Origin: Molossus alvarezi
Lineage: Eukaryota > Chordata > Mammalia > Chiroptera > Molossidae
Direction of reading: 5' to 3'
Assembly: GCA_037176705.1 (NCBI GenBank)
Contig: CM073889.1
Location: 52,197,596-52,261,595, forward strand
DNA: 64,000 bases
Each line of letters starts with the position of its first letter. Within the stretch, counting starts at the first letter, position 1. The notes beneath the pieces were generated by a model. The model searched no databases, was not told the origin of the DNA, and saw only the letters and a program-made list of their open reading frames with translations. Positions 57,169 through 64,000 of this stretch are shown one piece after another. The position numbers and the translations under genes are program-made.

Positions 57169-58257
57169 AGACATTATGAGAACCTCAAAAGCTTGAGTGA
57201 TTCGTCCAAGTCTATAGGTATTGTTGGCAATCCTGGTGGTTGACCTTTTTTTTTTGTCTTGAGGGGCTAATTGAAATTCAATCATGAGATTCCAGCAAAA
57301 GCATTTTTAGTTTTTATTTTTTTAAGTTTAGTACACTTTATTTTTATTTATTTATTATTTATTTATTTATGTTACAGATGTTTCTCCTTTTTCCCTCATT
57401 GACACCCTCCTTTTTCTCCCTCCCCACCCTGTCCTCAGCTTTGTTGTCCATTTCCATTGGTTATGTGTACATGCACAGAAATTCTATGGTTCTTCTTTAC
57501 CCCCCCACTCCCTCTTCTGAGAATTGTCAGTCTGTACCCTACCTCCACGTCTCTGGGACTACCTTGTTTCTCAGCAGCAAAGCCATTTTTAAAAAGCCTA
57601 TATAATCAATTGCTATTCTTATTATATTCAAACAAATAATCAGGCCAAATTCAAACTAGATGCAATGCAGTAAATAAATTGGTCTTAATTTGGCTCTTTA
57701 ATAAATATAAGGGTGATATTTAGGGGAGAATATTGTGTTCATTAGACTCTTTAATACACAGTTGTGAATATCAGACTCTAATTCAATCAATTGTCTTCAA
57801 AGATTTATTTTTCACCTATGAATTGAACTGGATCTTGTACTTATCTAGTTTTCTTAAATATTTGGCTCTAAACTAATGTTTTCCTTCAGAATCAACACTC
57901 CAAACTAATGTGTTATCTTTCTCTCATCCTTTGGCTTAAAATTAATGAGAATTAAAATATTTTTTCTTCCACTGGACCACAGGTCATAATTCTTGTTGTT
58001 CTAGCTTTTGTTTTAATAATACTAAAATTTATAATAGTTTGTTTCCACCAGGTTACAAGTCCTACTCATTCTCAGGGCATACCACCTTTAGATACCATCG
58101 CCACCACTTTCTATGCCCAGGTCCCATTGTCTCTCTGAAAGACAGCAAGGATCTCTTGATTCTGAAGGAAAACTTCATCTCTCTTTAGCAACTACAGAGA
58201 AGACGCTGCACCCCTTTCCTCTGAAATAATTCAAAACCAAGGTCCTTGAGGAGGGGA
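57169..58257 (+). mobile_element. ERV-A interior up to the 3' LTR
   Basis: Decayed. It aligns in reverse complement with ERV-B 8800-9520 ('gaggggctaa', 'acaaataatcaggccaaatt', 'caattgtcttcaaagattta'). It ends in the purine run 'gaggagggga' at 58248-58257, a polypurine tract directly before the LTR TGTGG start. Confidence 0.65.
57311..57577 (-). mobile_element. Short L1 3' end insertion (L1-M)
   Basis: Minus-strand 3' UTR only ('gttacagatgtttctccttt'), flanked by 'agcaaaagcatttttag' (about 57294) and 'agcaaagccattttta' (about 57578). Confidence 0.85.
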
Positions 58258-58745
58258 TGTGGTAAGCAGTTAGACAGACATTAGCAGAGCAAAAACTATG
58301 GGCCAGGTACAGAAGGTCACTAGGGAAGAAAGCCCCAGGTGCCAACCAAAGGACAATTGTAGGGTAGGACCTCACCCCTAGGATGACCTTTCTTCTGTTA
58401 GCATATTGCTAGTCATGCAGTTTGGACCCACTGACCTTTTTTTCCTAGAGATAACATCTAGGCCTCAGTTGTATTTCAATTCCAGTCCCCCCCACCCCCA
58501 CCTTAAAAAAGCAGCAAAACCAGATCAGTGACCCCATGGCTAACTTCAGGACCAGCTGTATTAGACAATGACACCCTACCTTCTCTGGTGCTGGCAAATT
58601 AATCAGTGGAGACCTGACCCTGAAAGGACAAACCTGGAAAGCTGCTAAATATTCTGTTAAAATCTTCCCCTGAGAACTCCCTAAAATCTCCACCCTTAAA
58701 ACACTTAGAATGGAGGACCCATTGTATTCTCCATCCTGAGAGCAA
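58258..58745 (+). mobile_element. ERV-A 3' LTR, 3' part replaced by L1-J
   Basis: Begins TGTGGTAAGCAGTTAG right after the polypurine tract and follows the 5' LTR at 7134 with many substitutions. The poly(A) region is missing because an L1 3' end abuts it. The heavy divergence between the two LTRs marks an old provirus. Confidence 0.75.
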
Positions 58746-59487
58746 ACCCCCACCTTTCCCTTTTTGTCCCCCTTTTTACCCACCTTCCCATCTTCCTCTT
58801 TTGGCCTTCACCACACTATATTGTCCCTGTCAATGGGATATGCATATATATTCTTTAACTAATCCCTTCAATGTATTTATCCAGTCACCATCACTACCCT
58901 CCCCACTGGCTCCAGACAGTCTGTTTTATGTATCCAAGCTTCCAGTTCCATTTTGTTTATCAGTTTATTTTGTACATTATATTTCACATATTAGTGACAT
59001 CATGTGCTATTTGTATTTTACTGACTGGCTTATTTTCTTTAGCATAATACTCTCTAGGTCCATCCATGCTGTCATTAAGGGTAAGAGTTCCTTTTTCTTT
59101 TTTTGTACAGCCACATAGTATACAATTATGTATATGTACCACAGCTTTTTTTAATCTACTCATCTGCTGATGAGCACTTAGGCTGTTTCCAGATCTTGAC
59201 TATTGTAAATAACACTGCTATGAACATACGGGTGCATATATTCTTTCTGATTGGTGTTTTAGGATTCTTAGAATAGTTTTCCAAAAGAGGGATAGCTGGG
59301 TCAAAATAGAGTTAATTTTTATTTTTTTATGTAAACTCCATACTGTTTTCCACAGTGACTGCATCAGTCTGCATTCCTACCAACAGAGCACTAGAGTTTC
59401 TTTTTCCCCACATCCTGGCCAGCACTTGTTGTTTGTTGATTTATTGATAGTAGTCATTCTGACAGGTGTGAGGTGATACTTCATTGT
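58746..59487 (-). mobile_element. L1-J, old L1 3' end
   Basis: 3' UTR and ORF2 C-terminus of a subfamily more diverged than the others ('tattgtccctgtcaatggga', 'ggttgcatcagtctgcattc'-like). Cut at 59487 by L1-K. Confidence 0.7.
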
Positions 59488-59898
59488 AGTTTTTTTTATT
59501 ATTAATTAATTTAATTACTTTTGTTATAAATGTTTCTCTTTTTTCTCTCAATGATTCCCCCCTCCTCCTCCCTCCCTGTCCCCAGTTTTGTTGTCCATGT
59601 CCATTGTTCATGCATACATGTATATAAGTTCTGTGGCTTATCTCTCCCCCACCACCCCCTCTTCTGGGGATTGTCAGTCTATACCCCACTTCCACATCTC
59701 TGGGACTACCCCATTCCTCAGGCTGTTATATTCATTATATTCCACAAATAAGTGAGTTCATATGACACTTGTCTTTCTCTGTTTGGCTTGTTTCACTTAG
59801 GAAAATACTTTCAGGTCCCTCCATGTACTCTCAAAGGATAAAAGATCTTTCTCTCTTACAGCTGCATAGTACTCCATTGTGTAAATGTACCACAGCAT

Positions 59899-62240
59899 TT
59901 ATATCCATTTGTGAACAGATAGACACTTGGGCTGTTTCCAGATCCTAGCTATTGTGAATAATGCTGCTACATATATGGGGGTACATATATTCTTTCTGAT
60001 TGGTGTTTCAGGTTTCTTAGGATATATTCCTAAAAGTGGGAGCACTGGATCAAATGGAAGTTCAATTTTTAGTTTTTTGAGGTAACAGCTTGGTGTTTTC
60101 CATAGTGGCTGCACCAGTCTGCATTCCCACCAGCAGTGTATTAGAGTCCCCTTTTCTCCACACCCTCGCCAACACTTGTTTGATGATTTGTTGATGGCGG
60201 CTATTCTGACAGGTGTGAGGTGATACCTCATTGTTGTTTTAATTTGCATCTCTCTGATAATTAGTGATGTTGAGCATTTCTTTATAGGTCTCTTAGCCAT
60301 TTATATGTCCTGTTTGGAGAGGTGTCTATTTAGTTCCTCTACCCATTTTTTAATTGGGTTCATTGTCTTTCTTTTGTTGAGTTGTATGAGCAATTTATAT
60401 ATATTGAAAATTAACCTCTTATCTAATATATCATTGGCAATTATACTCTCCCATACAGTGAGTAGCCTTTCTGTTTTGATGAATGTATCGGTCACTGTGC
60501 AGAAACTTTTGAGTTTGATGTAGTCCCATGTGTTCATTTTCTCCTTTGTTTCTATTGCATTAGGTGATGTATCAGTGAAAATTCTGCTGCGTATGATGTC
60601 TGAAATTGTGTTGCCTACAGTTTCTTCTAGGATTTTTATAAATTCATGAGTCACATTTAAGTCTTTTATTCATTTTGAGTTTATTCTTGTGTATGGTGTA
60701 AGTTGATGGTCTAGTTTTATTTTTTTGCATATAGCTGTCCAATTTTCCCAACACCATTTATTTATTTATTTATTTATTATTTTTTATCCTCACCCAAGGA
60801 CATTTTTCCATTTTTTGTTCAGGTAGAGTGGGGAGAGAGAGGAACAGAGAGAGAGAGAGAAACATCGATGCGAAAGGGACACATCGAGTGGTTGCCACCC
60901 GCACAACCGACCAGGGCTGGGGACAAACTGCAACCGAGGTACATGCCCTTAGCGGGAACCGAACCCAGGTCTCTCAGGACCACAGGCCAATGCTCTAACC
61001 GCTGAGCCAAACCGGCCAGGGCCCAACACCATTTATTAAAGAGGCTATCCTTACTCCACTGTATGCTCTTGACACCTGTGTCAAATTTGAATTGAGCATA
61101 TTGCCTTGGGTCCATTTCTGGGTTCTCTGTTCTGTTCCATTGGTCTATATGCCAGTTCTTGTGCCAGTACCAGGTTGTTTTGATGACAGTGGCTTTGTAG
61201 TATAACCTGAAATCCAGTATTGTGATCCCTCAAATTTTGTTCTTTCTTTTCAAGATTGCTGTGGCTATTTGAGGTCTTTTTTGGTTCCATATATACTTTT
61301 GAAGTATTGCTTCTAATTCTGTGAAGTATGCCATTGGTATTTTGATGGGGATTGCATTGAATCTAAGATTGCTTTGAGTAGTATGGACATTTAAATGATG
61401 TTAATTCTTCCAATCCTTGAACAGGGAATGTGCTTCCACTTTTTTATATCTTCCTCTATTTTTTTTTTTTCAATGACCTGTAGTTTTCTGTGAACAGAAA
61501 ACTATTTCTTTGGTTAAGACAATTCTCAGGTATCGTAATTTTTTTTGCTGCAATGGTAAATGGGATTGTTTTCTTTGTTTCTCTTTCTGTGAGTTCATCA
61601 TTGGTGTATAAGAATGCCATCGATTTCTTGACGTTTATTTTGTATCCTGCTACTTTTTCAAATTCATTTATTAAATCTAGTAAATTTTTGATGGAGTCCT
61701 TGGGGTTTTCTATGTATAGTATCATGTCATCTGCAAATAATGACAGTTTCACTTCCTCCTTTCCAATTTAGATCCCTTTTATTTTTTATTCATGTCTGGT
61801 TGCTGTGGCTAAGACTTCCAATGCTATGTTAAATAAGAGTGGTGAAAGTGGGCATATTTGCCTTGTTCCTGTTCTTTAGGGAAATGCTTTTAGTTTCTGC
61901 TCATTGAGTATGATGTTGGCTGTAGATCTTTCATATATGGCCTTTATTATGTCTAGATATGATCCCTCTAATCCTACATTGCTGAGCATTTTTATCAGAA
62001 ATGGATGCTGGATTTTGTCGAATGCTTTTCCCACATCTATTGATATGATCATGTGGTTCTATTCTTCATTTTGTTTATGTGGTGTATCACGTTTATTGAC
62101 TTGCGAATATTGTACCAGCCTTGCATCCCTGGGATGATTCTCACTTGGTCATGGTGAATAATTTTTTTGGTGTATTGCTGTATCTGATTTGCTAATATTT
62201 TGTTCAGGATTTTGGCATCTGTGTTTATCAGGGATGTTGG
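59899..62240 (-). pseudogene. L1-K ORF2 fragment, broken
   Basis: Pieces at 61752-61456 (98 codons, RT with '..[10 protein letters not shown]'), 61290-61081, 60654-60301 (117 codons) and 60300-59899 (133 codons, C-terminal knuckle '[18 protein letters not shown]'). A SINE and several frame breaks separate them. Confidence 0.85.
60763..61022 (-). mobile_element. SINE type 1 in L1-K
   Basis: Reverse copy with an 'atttattt'-rich tail at the left and head 'gccctggccggtttggctca' at the right. Duplications 'ccaacaccatttatt' at 60748-60762 and 61023-61037. Confidence 0.93.
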
Positions 62241-62248
62241 CCTGTAGT

Positions 62249-64000
62249 TTTCTTTTTTTTTTTTTCTTATTATCCATTTTTATTTATTTTTTTGTTACAG
62301 ATATTTTACCTTTTTACCCCATTGGCACCCCCCACCCCACCCCACCTCCACCCCATCCCTGGCTTAGTTGTCCATGTCCATTGGTCATGCATACATACAT
62401 ATAAGTTCTGTGGTTTATCTCTTCCCACCTCCCAACCCCCCAACCCCTCTTCTGAAGGATGTCAGTCTGTGCCCTACTTCCATGTGTCTGGGTCTACTAT
62501 ATTCCTCAGACTGTTATGTTCATTATATTCCGTATATAAGTGAGATCATGTGGTATTTGTCTTTTTCTGCTTGGCTTCTTTCACTTAGGATAATACTTTC
62601 CAGGTCCCTCCATGTCATCTCAAACGATAAGAGATCTTTCTTTCTTACTACTGCATAGTACTCCATTGTGTATATGTACCACAGCTTTTTTATCCATTCG
62701 TCTACTGGTGGACACTTGGGCTGTTACCAGATCTTAGCTATTGAAAATAGTGCTGCTATGAACATGGGGGTACATATATTATTCCTGATTGGTGTTTCAG
62801 GCTTCTTAGGGTATATTCCCAGCAATGGGATCACTGGGTCAAATGGAAGTTCAATTTTAAATTTTTTGAGGTAGCACCATATTGTTTTCCATAGTGGCTG
62901 CACCAGTCTGTATTCCCACTAGCAGTGTACTAGAGTCCCCTTTTCTCCACACCCTCGCCAACACTTGTTGTTTGATGATTTGTTGATGGCGGCCATTCTG
63001 ACAGGTGTCAGGTGATACCACATTGTTGTTTTAATTTGCATCTCTCTGATGATTAGTGATGTTGAGCATTTCTTCATATGTCTTTTGGCCATTTGTATGT
63101 CCTGTTTGGAGAGGTGTCTATTCAGCTCCTCGGCCTATTTTTTTAATTGGGTTCTTCGTCTTCCTTTTGTGGAGTTGTATGAGCACTCTATATATATTGG
63201 AAATTAACCCCTTATCTGATACATCATTGGCAATGATGTACTCCCATACAGTGGGTTGCCTTTCCATTTTGATGATTGTTTCTTTTGCTGTGCAGAAGCT
63301 TTTTAGTTTGATGTAGTCCCATGTGTTCATTTTCTCCTTTATTTCTGTTGCCTTAGGTGATATATCAGTGAAAATTCTGCTCCATATGATGTCTGAAATT
63401 TTGTTGCCTACATTTTCTTCTAGAATTTTTATGGATTCACGGGTCACATTTAAGTCTTTTATCCATTTTGAGTTTATTTTTGTGTATGGTGTAAGTTGAT
63501 GGTCTAGTTTCATTTTTTTGCATGTAGCTGTTCAATTTTCCCAACACCATTTATTAAAGAGGCTGTCTGTACTCCACTGTATGCTCTTGGCACCTTTGTC
63601 AAATATTAATTGAGCATATTGCCTTGGGTCCATTTCTGGGTTTTCAGTTCTGTTCCACTGGTCTATATGCCTGTTCTTGTGCCAGTACCAGTCTGTTTTG
63701 GTTACAGTCGCTTTGTAGTATAACCTGATATTTGGTATTATGATCCCACCTACTTTGTTCTTCTTTTTCAAGATTGCTGTGGTTATTCGGGGTCTTTTTT
63801 GGTTCCATAAGAACTTTTGAAGTATTTGTTCTAGTTCTATGAAATATGTCGTTGGTATTTTGATGGGGATTGCATGGAATCTATAGATTGCTTTGGGTAG
63901 TATGGACATTTTAATTATGTTAATTCTTCCAATCCATGAACAGGGTATGTGCTTCCACTTTTTTATATCTTCCTCTATTTCTTTTTTCAATGACCTGTAG
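62249..64000 (-). mobile_element. L1-L, young L1, runs off the window
   Basis: Poly(T) at 62251-62264, 3' UTR nearly identical to L1-G and L1-H, then ORF2 C-terminus. Inserted in L1-K ORF2 after 'ggcctgtagttttc'. Confidence 0.9.
62524..63990 (-). pseudogene. L1-L ORF2, C-terminal part
   Basis: Open pieces 63990-63532 (152 codons) and 63513-63118 (131 codons) are separated by a stop and a frame change, then the knuckle-containing C-terminus to about 62524 in another frame. The 5' part is outside the window. Confidence 0.85.

Larger units (their letters stand above)
59488..62248 (-). mobile_element. L1-K, minus-strand L1
   Basis: T-rich end at 59488, 3' UTR, then ORF2 from the C-terminus to the RT. 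Interrupted by a SINE and cut at 62248 by L1-L. Its 5' part must lie beyond the window. Confidence 0.85.

Overview
This window is mammalian intergenic DNA made almost entirely of retrotransposons; I find no host protein-coding or RNA gene. Two SINE types with tRNA-like heads (a 'ctggccggtttggctcagcggttagagc' type and an 'acatgcccaggttgtgggcc' type) and a young L1 lineage point to a yangochiropteran bat (inference; no species is claimed).

The layout is a set of nested insertions. An old class I endogenous retrovirus on the + strand, called ERV-A here, has its 5' LTR at 7134-7871 and a partial 3' LTR at 58258-58745, so one provirus is spread over about 51 kb. Its leader is split by ERV-B (7974-25001, minus strand). 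ERV-B itself holds an ORF1-only half-L1 (HAL1-like, 10315-12516), an L1 with an internal ORF2 deletion (L1-C, 12931-18106), a plus-strand L1 (L1-D, 18650-21640), a twin-primed inverted L1 (L1-E, 21928-22665) and several SINEs.

Next comes a full-length minus-strand L1 (L1-F, 25105-47209) flanked by a perfect 16-bp target-site duplication. L1-F was opened twice. A young, almost intact L1 (L1-H, 30296-36137) and a truncated sister (L1-G) sit in one T-tract of its ORF2. A gammaretrovirus-like provirus (ERV-F, 38663-46912) sits in its 5' UTR. ERV-F has two LTRs, a primer-binding site matching tRNA-Phe over 18 of 18 bases, gag, an in-frame UGA gag/pro-pol junction, pro-pol with three stops but no frameshift, and an env broken by frameshifts and a SINE.

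ERV-A resumes at 47226 with fossil nucleocapsid and protease motifs, an LTR-like module and a minisatellite. It then carries a 3'-deleted plus-strand L1 (L1-I), two SINEs, a solo ERV-B LTR and a short L1 fragment before its polypurine tract and 3' LTR. The window ends in three nested minus-strand L1s (L1-J, L1-K, L1-L), as it began inside another (L1-A).

The best-preserved coding sequences are L1-H ORF1 (297 codons, open), L1-H ORF2 (two 1-base deletions) and ERV-F pro-pol. Everything else is fossil. Boundaries given without a target-site duplication are approximate, because they were read by eye from similarity between copies.
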